This document shows positions 40,946-52,498 of a stretch of DNA of 64,000 bases, one piece after another. A program made the translations under genes and the position numbers. The DNA is from Terfezia claveryi. Its lineage: Eukaryota; Ascomycota; Pezizomycetes; Pezizales; Pezizaceae. Every line of letters begins with the position of its first letter. Position 1 is the stretch's first letter. The DNA lies in assembly GCA_015179025.1 (NCBI GenBank), contig WHUX01000137.1:62001-126000 (forward strand). Reading direction: 5' to 3'. A model generated the notes under the pieces. That model saw nothing but the letters and a program-made list of their open reading frames with translations, was not told where the DNA came from and searched no databases.

Positions 40946-42254
40946 AACGCACCGAGGACTTTGCATACCCAGACGGCAGCACCAGGCGGGAATGTTAATT
41001 CTTCTGGCTGGGCAACCATGTGAGGGTTCATGCATGCAAAGCGGGTGGGCGAGGAACATAATGACGCATCATATAGCTCACATACGAGCAAAGTACAGGC
41101 AGCGGACGTGGGGACCAACAGACAGATAACAATCATGTGGGAAAAAGGACCTAGTGGGTTGTGGGGTAATAAGAAACGAATCATGTCCCGTAAGGACCAA
41201 TACAAAAAAATAAGATCTCTTTGAATTCCTTTGTGCGGAGATGAACCCATTGCACGTTAGAATATTGGGCCTCAAGTCTTGGATACAAACTGTTGACATT
41301 TGACCTTGAACTAGGTACCTACGAACCCAATAATCTTGAATTAATCAGATTCCAGCATCGATGTAGGTACATATCTCCCCAAATCTTTCGATCAAAAGCC
41401 CCTTTATACTCACCAGGAGCTCACTCTGCACCTAGGACTCAAACAAACCTCGCTTCCCCCCCTCCAAACCTTACGCATCGTTCGTGTCTTCTTTTGTTAT
41501 ATTTTTTAAGCCCAGGATCATCACAGTAAATCACAGAATACTCCCCAGAGCCAGAGTCAGAGCTTTTCTAGACTCCGAACGACTACCGCAAAGTCAATAG
41601 AGTGAACAATAGTTTATCCGGCCCAAGATGTGCTAAAAACAAAACGCGGGATTGTTGTTGTTCCCCCTCTACATGAGAGTTTCTTGATTTTTTCACATGA
41701 TGGTCCTGGATCCTGGGTAGTCTTTGGACAAGCTTTTGTCACTTCGGTGTACCTCAGGGCTCTAAAACTATTTTAGAAAACATCCTTTTTTTTTTATTTT
41801 AAATACTTGATACTCCTATGCAGCCCCGTCAGGGGGGCTATGAGGAGTAGAAAACATCCTGAAATAAGGAAGAATTTGTTTCTGCGGAAAATTCAATCAA
41901 CCAGAGAGCTGACATTAGATTAAAGTATTGCTATTCATTCATACATGTATGCAGGTGGTAAGCACTCAATTTAGATTTCTTTCCCATAAACAGTCCTCTC
42001 AACCCCGGGGGATACCCCACGGCCAAATACCAGAACCTATCTCCATAATGGGATAAATGAACGCCCCGCCGAGCGGGTTGAGAGCTGCAAAATCAGAGTG
42101 ACACAGCGCAGGCCCTTTCCCATTTTAAACCCAGAAAAAATAGATACATGTGAACCGTCTTCTAGCGTTCCCCGTCACCTTCACTATACAAAATCAACAA
42201 CTGAAAATAATTAGGCCTCCCGAGTCCCCCTCCTTATCTTCTCTCACCTGGTGT
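40946..42254. other. No gene seen apart from one LINE tail
   Basis: Open frames are short and overlap on both strands. The only clear feature is the 62-bp LINE tail at 41786-41847. Confidence 0.4.
41786..41847 (-). mobile_element. 62-bp LINE tail insertion with 12-bp target duplication
   Basis: A T-rich start (reverse-strand poly-A), TACTTGATACTCCTATGCAG and the second stem (AGCCCC/GGGGCT) make up the whole insert. TAGAAAACATCC occurs at 41774-41785 and 41848-41859. It shows that the LINE machinery copied only the last ~40 nt plus the tail. Confidence 0.88.
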
Positions 42255-42941
42255 TCAATCATATAGAGGGTGAAAGTATATAATCTGTGAGGGTCGGCCA
42301 TAAAACTCTCTCATGAACCGGTTGTAAACCACCCAGAGCCCAGGCCGACAACTTCTCTTAGCCCCCAGGAACATGCAGTTTGCCCACAGTGGCGTCATCA
42401 CAAATGCACCAATAGCTTGCTGGTATAGCAAATGCAAATCCGTTATCAACAATCCGATCTCCCCCTGCGCCAAATCTATCGCCCTTAGCTCCTGTATCCA
42501 AATATTGTTGCCCATTATTTGTTCGTCATGTAGTCCTCGGAGACGAGCGCCAATATATCGCCACATGTACAAGGCCGTGAGGAAGAAACGGTTCGAGCTT
42601 TTTATGAGGCATACACTGGTTGGGAATAGCCCTCGTAGGGTAATAGTACAACGCGAACTTGTCAGGAAAGCCCAGCATTCCGGAGAGATGCTGTACCCGT
42701 GGGAAAGCCAATGGCACAATATATGATTTTCCAGAGCGACCATGATTTTATCTGATACCCGAGTCCACGTTTCGAGGAGATTTTGTCCTGGTGCAGGGGG
42801 AAACTCCAATACGGAATATTTGAGCTCATCCCACATTTCTTGACGACAGCAACAACAACCAGCCCCATGGAGTAGCGGTGGTATTTCTATGTGATCCACC
42901 TTTGGAAACTTCTCACCGAGGTATGGTGACGGGTGGGCCAA
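42255..42941 (-). CDS. Hypothetical protein fragment, 228 codons
   Basis: The reverse frame is open for 228 codons and protein-like (HDEQIMGNNIWIQELRAIDL, AKRSCRPGLWVVYNRFMREF). The first codon is TTG, 13 bp from the Copia 2 insertion, so the true start is probably missing. Cysteine pairs occur at the N-terminus (GAGCCCCRQEMW). No family is recognised and no signal peptide or zinc motif is convincing. It could be the 3' exon of a gene cut by the Copia element. Confidence 0.4.
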   Translation of the reverse strand: MAHPSPYLGEKFPKVDHIEIPPLLHGAGCCCCRQEMWDELKYSVLEFPPAPGQNLLETWTRVSDKIMVALENHILCHWLSHGYSISPECWAFLTSSRCTITLRGLFPTSVCLIKSSNRFFLTALYMWRYIGARLRGLHDEQIMGNNIWIQELRAIDLAQGEIGLLITDLHLLYQQAIGAFVMTPLWANCMFLGAKRSCRPGLWVVYNRFMREFYGRPSQIIYFHPLYD

Positions 42942-42954
42942 CAGCCCACCAGGG

Positions 42955-43438
42955 TGTTAGTGATTGAATGCCGTACATTCATTCATTCCGCCCATGCCTT
43001 GCTATTCCACACGCAGCGACCTTCGGCCTGCAGATCTTATGGCAAGCAACGGCCTTCTCAGGCATTGCGTGCTTCGGCCTTCACAGGCATTGCGTGCTTC
43101 GGCCTTCACAGGCATTGCGTGCTCTGGCCTGCAGATCATATGGCAAGCATCGGCCTTCACAGGCATTGCGTGCTTCGGCCTTCACAGGCATTGCGTGCTA
43201 CTCATATGTCCTTCTTCTTCTTCACTTTCTTATGTACGTTCATTCATGTATATATATCTCGTTCGTTTCCAGTTGGATAGAGATATATGAATCACATCAC
43301 TACGCATCTCTTCGCTGCAATACATCTCTTCACTTCTATATACTCTTCTCTACGTGACAATCTCACTTCGCTTATTCGTATTATCCTTCAGTGGACATTT
43401 GGATCTCACTGCTGCACTTCCCTCCTTTATCTCTTAAA
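42955..43438 (+). repeat. 5' LTR of Copia element 2
   Basis: It is 44 bp shorter than the Copia 1 LTR because it has fewer GGCCTTCACAGGCATTGCGT-type units. A TATATATCTCG segment lies near 43250. It ends CTCTTAAA directly before GGTTCTGAGCCC, the likely primer-binding region, which does not look like a standard tRNA 3' end match. Confidence 0.88.
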
Positions 43439-45138
43439 GGTTCTGAGCCCTCTACGCTTTGACTCTCTACGAACAAGCACAACATGTCTTCCGAAGCAGG
43501 ACCATCAAGGCAACCACGAACCCGTTCGAGAGTTCACCAAAATCTGCCTGATAGCGAAGAAGAAATCCTCGAAACCGTTGTACTCTCGCAACCACAACCT
43601 CTAGCTATTCCACAACCACAACCTCTAGCTATTCCACAACCACAACCTCTAGCTCCTGAAGCTACACCACCCCAAGTCCAACCGGCTTTAGCGCTTGCTG
43701 CACAAGCACCGCAAGCGGCAGTACCTATTCCTGTCCATCGGGACTTCAGGTCTAGTATTAAGCTAGAAAAGCTAGCAATTCTTGAAGGCGCAAAGAACTA
43801 TGATCTTTGGTCACAACAGATGCTGATGATCTTTGACGCTCTAGAAGCTACACAAGTAGTTGTCAACGGCTATATTCCTCCACTCACAGCAACAGCTGCT
43901 GAAATAACACATCATAAGCATATAGAGACAGAATCTCTTCTGCTCCTTATTCAAGTTGTTTCGCAGAAAATCATGCTGCAGATTGGTAAGCATAGGTCTG
44001 CAAATAAGATCTGGTATTATCTCCGCAAAACATACTACAAAGATACCCCGCTGTCCTTTGTACATGAGATTCATGCCTTTAATTCGCTTGCTTCCACACT
44101 TGATACCGACACTTTTGAGATTCGATGGATGCGGCTGCACCAATTGACCTCGAATGCACGACCTGGCAGCTTCAAGGCTGTGTATAGGATTTTGCTAGAA
44201 CTTGAAGAAGCTAAGCGCGAATACCTCCTCGCTTCCTTAGTCACTCACTACCTCAATGTAGTAGATAACCTGACTACTAAGGAAAATCTCTCGTATGATG
44301 ATTTGAAGGAGAGGCTAGTAGGTCTAGCGATCAATAACCAACTCTCTAGCTACAATGGTGGAAACCAGACCAACACGGCGTTACTAGCCAACAGTCGCCC
44401 GAATAAGGCTAGAAGGAAGAAATTTGTGCAATCCCAGCAACAAGCCACAAAATCTCAATCCCAGCAAGCTTCACAAGCTTCGCAAGCCTCTGCAGATCCA
44501 GGCACTCGGTCTTGTACCTACTGCAAATGACACGGACATCAATTCAAAGGTCATGTCTGGCAAGATTGCCGGAAGCTAAAACATGACCAAGCTAGTAAGA
44601 AACAAATAGCACAGCCCTAAGCTGCTGTTGCTCAAGTTGCGCAAGCCTCCGTTTCTGAAGCTCAAGTTGCACAAGCCTCCATTTCTCAAGCACTTGTCTC
44701 CCAACAACTCGATCCCTCCGGTTTTGTCTCTGAATCTATTCAGACCAACCTACAGGTTAGTACAATATACACCTGGAAACTAGACACATGTGCAACAGCT
44801 CACATTATATCTGATATAGGTCATTTCTACCACATCTACCCGCATTACGGAGTTGTGAAGGTTGGGGGTAACAACCTCCTTCCTGTCGAGGGGAAAGGCA
44901 CTGTGATAATATATGCCTCTCTACCCAACAACACAATCAACCGTCTGTTCTTAAAGGATGTGTTATATGTGCCTACTCTAAGTCATAGTCTGTTTGCATG
45001 GGATGTCGTTAAGTTTAAGGTTGTTATGGTCGCTAGGGATAATGTTATTCATATGTTCAATAAAAGTGATCTTCAGACTCCGATCTTAATTGCAGACATT
45101 AGGGACAAGCTTCCCTGGTTGCGAGAAACTGCGAATTC

Positions 45139-45408
45139 GCAACCTCATATAAGCTCTATGAGCAGCTCTAATGCTCATATCGGCCTTATGAGCTCTTCGC
45201 TTACTTCGCAACCTCATATAAGCCCTATGAGCTCTAATGCTCATACCGGCCTTATGAGCTCTTCGCTTACTTCACAACCTCATATAAGCCCTATGAGCTC
45301 TAATGCTTATACCGGCCTTATGAGCTCTTCGCTTACTTCGCAACCTCATATAAGCTCTATGAGCAGCTCTAATGCTCATACCGACCTTATGAGCTCTTCT
45401 TCATATAT
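45139..45408 (+). repeat. 66-bp in-frame tandem repeat in Copia 2 pol
   Basis: About four units (SSNAHTGLMSSSLTSQPHIS core) lie between protease and integrase. The frame is kept, including a 3-bp unit-length variant, which suggests selection against frame loss while the array changed. Confidence 0.85.
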
Positions 45409-46261
45409 TCATTAGCATAATGCATTTGGGCATGCAGCCAATATATACCCAGCTGCATATACTGACGGCGGGCTCTTACCTAAGGCACCTGCCAACTTCG
45501 CATGTAATGCGTGTATTATGTCAAAATTAACTAATAATACCCCATTCGCTCTTTCTTATACTCGCTCTACTAGGGCATTTGAACTCATACATAGCGATCT
45601 AAGTGGCAAGCAGCCTATCGCATCTTATGGTAACTCTCTCTATTATATCACGTTTATAGACGATTTTACCCGCATAGCATGGATGCACTATCTAATAGCC
45701 AAATCTGATGCAAACCAAGTAATTATTGATTTTATCACCTTTATCCAAAGGCAGTTCAATACCACTATTCTGGCTGTTTTAACTGATAACGGTGGAGAAT
45801 ATATCAAGGTTGATACTTACTTCAAACAACAAGGCATATGCCATATAAGGACACCACCTTATTCTCATGAATCGAATGGTGTTGCGGAACGCTTTAACCG
45901 CACAATACAGACAATGGTCAGAAGCATGCTCACCAATATCTCAGATAAGAGGTTGTGGGCGGAAGCATGCTCAACCGCTGTTTATTTGAAGAATCGCCTT
46001 CCACAGTCACATCTCTAAGGGATAACACCCTATGAAGCCCTGTATAAGGCAAAACCATCAATTAGTCATCTACACCCTTTTGGACAGCATTGCTTTGCTC
46101 ACATCTACAAGGAAAATAGACCAAGTGGCAGCAAGCTTCTCCCATGGGCAGAAAGTGCGATATTTGTTGGTTATACGGACAGTACTTCTATATATAGGAT
46201 ACAGCTTAAAAATAAGCATATTAAGACAATAAGAGCAGCTCTTTGCTCATTCTCTCCAATA

Positions 46262-46646
46262 AGCGCAAGCTTACCAGCGAGCAATCAAGCAAGCTTACCA
46301 GCAGCAAGCAATCAAGCAAGCTTACCAGCAAGCTTACCAGCGAGCAATCAAGCAAGCTTACCAGCGAGCTTACCAGCGAGCAATCAAGCAAGCTTACCAG
46401 CAGCGAGCAATCAAGCAAGCTTACCAGCAAGCTTACCAGCAAGCTTACCAGCAAGCTTACCAGCAAGCCTACCAGCGAGGAATCAAGCAAGCTTACCAGC
46501 GAGCAATCAAGCAAGCTTACCAGCGAGCTTACCAGCAAGCACAAGCACACAAGCAAGCTTACCAGCAAGCGCAAGCTTACCAGCAAGCGCAAGCACACAA
46601 GCAAGCTTACCAGCAAGCGCAAGCAATCAAGCAAGCTTTCCAGCGT
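46262..46646 (+). repeat. In-frame SLPASNQA tandem repeat in Copia 2 pol
   Basis: Units of 12, 15 and 24 bp (AGCTTACCAGC with AATCAAGCA or AGC additions, later CACAAGCA variants) encode a serine/proline/alanine/glutamine-rich linker between integrase and RT. It remains in the polyprotein frame. Confidence 0.85.
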
Positions 46647-48464
46647 CGAGGTATGATCTCAGACCAAGGAAAAAGGCAAAAATAGCTATTCTTGCTGAAG
46701 CTCAATCTAGCAATCCCACCCAGCTACCCATGGCAATCCCATACGAGCTAGCCTTGCTAGCAGTCAACCTAACCAATGAACCCAGAACATACCTACAAGC
46801 TTCTAAAGGGCCTGATTCCTGCAAATGGTATGCGGCAATGCAAGCAGAGCTACAAGCTTTAGCTGACCAAAATGTCTGGGACATTGTGCCTACACCCTCA
46901 AACCGCAATATTGTCGGTTCCAAATGGGTCTATAAGATTAAACAGGATGCTGCTGGCAATATCAGCCGGTATAAAGCAAGATTAGTGGCACAAGGGTATT
47001 CTCAGCAACCCGGTACGGATTTTGATGAGGTTTTCGCCCCAGTCGTCAGATATGACTCACTCCACTTGCTCATTGCTCTATTAATTTGCTCAAACTGGCC
47101 AACCCCAGATCAGCTCGATATCAAGGGTGCATTTCTATATGGCTATCTCAATGAAGAAGTCTATATGCGACTTCCTCCAGGTTTCTTCGAAGATCAGCTG
47201 GACTCATATGCTCTAATAAAACGATCTATATATGGACTAAAACAAAGTCCAAGGCAGTGGTATGCTAGGCTGACTGGCTTCCTCATACCGCTGGGCTACA
47301 AAGCAACCAACTTTGACCCTTGCGTCTTAGTACATACCGGTCATAATATCATTATCGCAATCTATATTGATAATATTACTATATTTGGATCCAGTCCACT
47401 TAGACAGGAGCTAAAGGAATCGCTAAAGAGAGAATTCGATCTCAGCGATATGGGCCCTCTAAACTGGTTGCTTGGGATTCAAATAGAATGGCAACATCAA
47501 GATTCGGTGACCTTGTCCCAACACACATATATAGACCAATTACTGGCGAAATTTGGGATGGACTCTTGCAACCCGGTCGTTCTTCCTCTCAATCCTCACT
47601 ACAAGCTGGTAAAGGCTGATGAAGGAGACAATGATCTTGCTAATGTCTCCCTATACCAGCAAATTATAGGCTCTCTAATGTACCTTGTGATTGGCACACG
47701 ACCTGATTTGGCATATACGGTCTCGGCACTCTCTCAATTCTCTTCGAAGCCGACAACAGCTCATATGGGGGCACTCAAGCAAGTCTTGCGATACCTCAAA
47801 GGCACTCGCAACCTTAAGCTTTCATATACCCCAAACCCTGTTCATTTAGCTGGTTTCTCAGATGCAGATTATGCAGGTGATCGATCCGACTGAAAATCTA
47901 CCACGGGCTACATCTTCCAGATAGCAACTAACACCATTTGCTGGCGGGCTATTAAACAGCGCTGTGTCGCTACTTCCACAGTCGAAGCCGAATACATTGC
48001 TCTCTCAACAACTGCCAAGCACCATGTGTGGCTACAGTTCGCTCTGAATGAGCTCAGAATTACTGCCCCAGCCGCCCTAAGCGCTGATAACGATGGCTCT
48101 ATTGATCTGACATCTAATCCTCGAATCAGTAATAAGAGCAAACACATCGAAGTGGCTTATCATCATGTGCGAGACCTTGTTGAGTCTGGGAAACTCACGG
48201 TCCTATACGTTCCTAGCCATGATAATTTAGCTGACTTATGCACTAAACCATTTCCCCAGCCACGACTCTCTTTGCTAAGAGATCTCGTCCTAGGCAAGTC
48301 ATAAAAAAAAAAACAATCAAATTCAACACTCTTTTCCCTATACATATTTTTTTTTTTTTCCATATCCATGGTTTTTTATAGGTTTTTTAATGAGGTTGAC
48401 TTGATTGCGTACATTTAGGAAGATAGGAGGGGCTTGAGTCTAGCAAGTATGAGCTGAGGAGGGG

Positions 48465-48948
48465 TGTTAGTGATTGAATGCCGTACATTCATTCATTCCG
48501 CCCATGCCTTGCTATTCCACACACAGCGACCTTCGGCCTGCAGATCTTATGGCAAGCAACGGCCTTCTCAGGCATTGCGTGCTTCGGCCTTCACAGGCAT
48601 TGCGTGCTTCGGCCTTCACAGGCATTGCGTGCTCTGGCCTGCAGATCATATGGCAAGCATCGGCCTTCACAGGCATTGCGTGCTTCGGCCTTCACAGGCA
48701 TTGCGTGCTACTCATATGTCCTTCTTCTTCTTCACTTTCTTATGTACGTTCATTCATGTATATATATCTCGTTCGTTTCCAGTTGGATAGAGATATATGA
48801 ATCACATCACTACGCATCTCTTCGCTGCAATACATCTCTTCACTTCTATATACTCTTCTCTACGTGACAATCTCACTTCGCTCATTCGTATTATCCTTCA
48901 GTGGACATTTGGATCTCACTGCTGCACTTCCCTCCTTTATCTCTTAAA
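48465..48948 (+). repeat. 3' LTR of Copia element 2
   Basis: It starts after the purine tract GAGGAGGGG. Two differences from the 5' LTR are CACACGCAGCG against CACACACAGCG and CGCTTATTCG against CGCTCATTCG. Confidence 0.88.
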
Positions 48949-49394
48949 CAGGGAGGGGTTGGGAGTGGGCCAACAGCCTACCAGGAAGGGGTTGGAACTT
49001 GAGGAGCAAGTGTCAGCATAAATACTTGTAGGGAATGTAAGGATAGCCCGCCTATGACAGACGGAACTTACGATGGCGCCGGGCATGCCGATTCCGAATC
49101 CAGTCAGGTTTCTGGGCTTCCTTTGAGACCGAGGACTGTCGTGCAACTACACCGATGTGCACAGACCGATGGGGGGATTCAGCAATAAAAACGGGCCCTT
49201 TCTGGGCAGCTGCTGGAGAACGGAAATTTTTCAGCGTTCCTGTGTTGTAACCGTGAATTCAAAGTCGAGAACTTTGGATGTTTGTCTTGTACAAGATTGC
49301 CATGCCCTTGCGGCGGAAAGCATGGGGTTTGGAATACGACTGTCCAGCTTCAATTCTGTACAACAGGAGGTACGGTACCGCGTAACTTTGTATT

Positions 49395-49535
49395 TCTATT
49401 TTATTTAAAAAACTCATTACCTACTCATATGCGGTCCCAGTAAAGGGACCATGATGAGCCACCCGGAAACCCGGGTGGATTGCGGAGCTGCATAGATTCT
49501 CCCAGTATGGGTAATTTGCCTGCCATCATAATTAA
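49395..49535 (-). mobile_element. Divergent LINE 3' end
   Basis: On the reverse strand the first stem is CCACCCGG-GTTT-CCGGGTGG and the second GGTCCC/GGGACC, in the usual order before a degenerate A/T tail. A relative of GGCAGATTAACTTGCC precedes them. Base changes in the second stem are compensated relative to the GGCCCC/GGGGCC copies. Confidence 0.7.
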
Positions 49536-49559
49536 CCCAATCACAGGCACCCGTATTAT

Positions 49560-50600
49560 GTTTCATGTCTAGGAATATCGAATAATCTAGGTGGTTGGCA
49601 GGCTACGTGGATGCCTTGGATGTACCCTAACTTCATAAAATAGGTACAAGGTCCTTGCATAATAGTGCCACATATTCGAGAGTCAGCACAAAGCACACCG
49701 CCAAAATACACAGTTCTTTGCAAACTCCCTGGCTCCCCTACTGTGACTTCCAAAAACCCCCCTCAGCAAGAACAACTCCTGACCTAACACTGTTACCACT
49801 ACGGCCACCTGCGGTGTTTCCTGCTCTTCCATTACCCACATATCTATATTGCTTGGTCTCACGGATATCATTCCAAAATGTGCTCCTTATACACCTCCCC
49901 GGAAGCCGGATATTGTCCCTTGACCTGCACCACGTCACGCTACTCAGCTACCGGTAATACCTCGTCGGGGGCAATGAACCCCTCATTGAAATCTGGAATT
50001 ATTTGGAGACTCCCTTCCTCCAGCCCTAAGTACAGCCTAAAAATCGTCTTAGGTGACAAGAATGGAATGCTCATGTGTGCCCTGTTGTATCTATTGAATC
50101 GAGCATGGAGGTCATCCTGTTGATCGAATGCCTCTTGAGGAAGTTCCCACCGGCAATCTCAACGCGCCCTAGATTACCCTATCCATGACTGCGACAATAA
50201 TTCTGATATCAGCAATCCTGCCCATCGTTTGGAAGTTTTCCACATCGATTGGGTAATTGAGGGCATAAGCAAGTATATTGCATATTATTCCTTGCTTCGT
50301 CGTTTCCAGAATACATACCCATTACCATAAGTGCCATCGGAGAGAAAATGTCCGCTGGACAGGTAGATGACTTGTGCCACACCATTCGCAGTCAATGGGA
50401 CCAAGTTTAACCGACCCGTGAAAGATTTTTGCAACTCATCCCAACGGGATTCTATGCTTGTATCGTCCCCTGTGCAATTCTGTCAACTCATGGTCAGTTT
50501 CTATGGCCTGAGGGTGTCCAGAGTGCATTCAGGAGGTGTGTGAGCTGGGTAGTTCCCCTCCACCGTCATTCCATCTGCAGCTTCTGTCAGCAGCGAATCT
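49560..50600 (-). pseudogene. Decayed gene of unknown function
   Basis: Reverse frames give connected protein-like blocks: NLVPLTANGVAQVIYLSSGH, FLSDGTYGNGYVFWKRRSKE, FDQQDDLHARFNRYNRAHMS, IPFLSPKTIFRLYLGLEEGS, LQIIPDFNEGFIAPDEVLPV and, in another frame, FGGVLCADSRICGTIMQGPC. Several stops and frameshifts separate them. No family is recognised. ORFs at 50599-50889 may be part of the same locus but are weaker. Confidence 0.4.
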
Positions 50601-51286
50601 AACAGACAGAAACCATAGCCCTCTCACCTGAAGTCTGTTGCATCGGGAACGCATAGCTAGTTTTCCTCGTACTGCTCTCCCACAAAGAACCCAATTCTGG
50701 ATTCAAGGTTCGAGTAGAGGGGATTTGGGATGTTCCTGCACACGTATGTAAGGTTGGGGGGAGTATATATGCTAATAATAGTGAAGGGGTCTGGACCAAC
50801 GCGAGAGCCACCAAAATTGTTGATGGAAAGCAAGGGTCGCCTGGGTGGTAACTTCCGGTGACAGCTCCATTCGAGTTGCGACTCTGCACCTGGCAGTCTC
50901 AGTTAGAAGTGCCGAGTGAAGGTTGTTCAACCGGAGTTGTGTGGGCAAATCATTCGCGTGTAGTGGCTTGCGGCCATAGGTCAGCGTGGGTAAAGCGTGT
51001 AGTCTCATGGTGGGGTAGTCGCGGGGGAATGGAGAAGGGCTGACTGACCGTTATGATATACACGCCGAGCCACGCTATGCCGGCTCATGCTTGCTTTGTA
51101 GGAGATGCTGCCGGAACCCAAAACAGCGTTCACCGAATCATTTACATTTCGTGAACGTGGAAAAACTCAACCCAACTGCTTCAAAGCATATTGCGTCGAT
51201 AGCTAGGGCTGTATCGTCATCAAATTTAATTGGCCTGCCGTCCTAATATATATAGACGAGTTTCTACCCTTCATAACAGCGCGCTC

Positions 51287-52498
51287 ATGGCATCGATGAG
51301 TACATCTCGCCGTGGGATAGATAAAACAAGTGGAGACAAGCTGACTGAAGGTGAGTAACACCGAGGCATCTTCGCACAGACAGCTAACATAGGTCAAGTT
51401 GCAACAATGGGCAACAAAGATGGGATGCCGAACGGGCCTATCGGTCATACTGGCAATAGTGAGAACGCTCTGCGATCAAAGGCTTCCACGGACTCTGGCC
51501 CTCAAGCGGCTCCTACACAGTCCATTATTGGGGCAACCCCTATAGATCCAGAGGCAGACCAACACGCAACTAGCTACACTCAAGCTTCCAAATGTGAGCT
51601 CCCAGTGCCTCGTATATTGTTCATGCTAAACTTACTAATTTGAAATGTAGCTCAAGTGCTAGAGGCTGAGGTTCCCCAAGGTCCACCTCGATATGGGAAT
51701 CCCATGGCAAGCTCAAAACACGCAACAGGGAGATACTATCCTAATGGATATCCTGAGCAATTAGCGAGAATTCTCGGTATTCCTACACCTGAAGATCCCC
51801 TAGCTGGCATAAAGCTACCCGACCGTAGGTTCCCAAGCCAATCAAACTCTGTTTCACTCACCGAACTGAACGGTGATACAGATCCACGATTCCCTGCTAA
51901 GGACGAGGGTTCGTCCGAGGCATCGTCGGGGAGTAAGAACTCCACCTCCCATGCGTCGTCTAGTAAGAACCCGATCAGTGATTCGGAGTCCCCGAAGGAT
52001 TACTGCGAACCAGGGCTCCCACAGGCATTAGGAAATATCCTTGGACTCCACCAGGATCTCTCCCGAGCGTGTCCACCTGAACCCCCTCTACTTGTCAACC
52101 GTCCACTCACAAACGATCAAGGCCCCGCTGGTGTGGCTTATAAGGCAGGACGTCTGGATGCACTTCGGGAAATAGTTCAATATTGGGAGAGTCTCAAAGA
52201 CCTCTCTGCAGCTCAAGTTCTTCACGAATATGAAGCTCTGATTTGGTGGTGGAAACAAAATCAAAAGGCTACGATTGATAATCCGGATTTAAAGGATGAG
52301 CGACACTATCAGCGACTGGCGGATCTCATTTGCGTGAAGTCAACATTGTTGATGAAGGGTGTGGAGGTCGATCTCCAAAATCTCAATAATTCTCATGACG
52401 TTCTCCCTGAAGCACCAAACGAGGGTACTTGTGGTGCAGTTATAGAAGCTTCAGCTCCCCTCTTGCGTCAAAGGATCTCTGGATCAGCCAACCACTAG
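51287..52498 (+). CDS. Three-exon gene, hypothetical protein of about 370 aa
   Basis: Exons 51287-51350, 51393-51593 and 51651-52498 join in frame. Introns are 42 nt (GTGAGT...CTAACATAG) and 57 nt (GTGAGC...ACTAAT...GTAG), both with fungal branch-site matches. An ATG at 51407 in good context is in the same frame and could be an alternative start. A TATA-like ATATATATAG lies ~35 bp before the ATG. The N-terminal half is serine/proline-rich and probably disordered; a motif recurs (GYPEQLARILGI and GLPQALGNILGL). The C-terminal part is helical (AGRLDALREIVQYWESLKDL, LADLICVKSTLLMKGVEVDL). No signal peptide or named domain. It shows no lesion and is the best candidate for a living host gene here. 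Confidence 0.6.

Larger units (their letters stand above)
43484..48304 (+). pseudogene. Copia 2 Gag-Pol polyprotein (five stops, altered RT motif)
   Basis: One frame runs from ATG 43484 to TAA 48302-48304. Order: Gag with a Q/P/L-rich start and zinc knuckle CTYCK-stop-HGH; protease (LDTCATAHIISD); 22-residue repeats; integrase (HSDLSGKQPI, LTDNGGEYI, ESNGVAERFNRT); SLPASNQA repeats; RT (DQLDIKGAFLYGYLNEEVYM); RNase H (STVEAEYIALSTT). Stops: TGA 44528, TAA 44618, TAG 45413, TAA 46016, TGA 47891. The RT catalytic YVDD of Copia 1 is YIDN here (47363-47374). All are C-to-T or G-to-A changes. Confidence 0.9.
42955..48948 (+). mobile_element. Copia element 2, 5.99 kb, nearly intact
   Basis: Its 484-bp LTRs (42955-43438 and 48465-48948) differ at two sites by eye. 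CAGGG flanks both ends (42950-42954 and 48949-48953). As in Copia 1, the LTR starts TGTTAG and ends CTTAAA. The internal region is one gag-pol frame of about 1606 codons with five stops, all transitions. It is younger than Copia 1 and older than the Gypsy element. Confidence 0.92.

Noticed and set aside
46221..46634. Leucine/serine-rich reverse frame that looks like a membrane protein
   Set aside because: It is antisense to the SLPASNQA repeat array in Copia 2 pol; its hydrophobicity is a by-product of the repeat.
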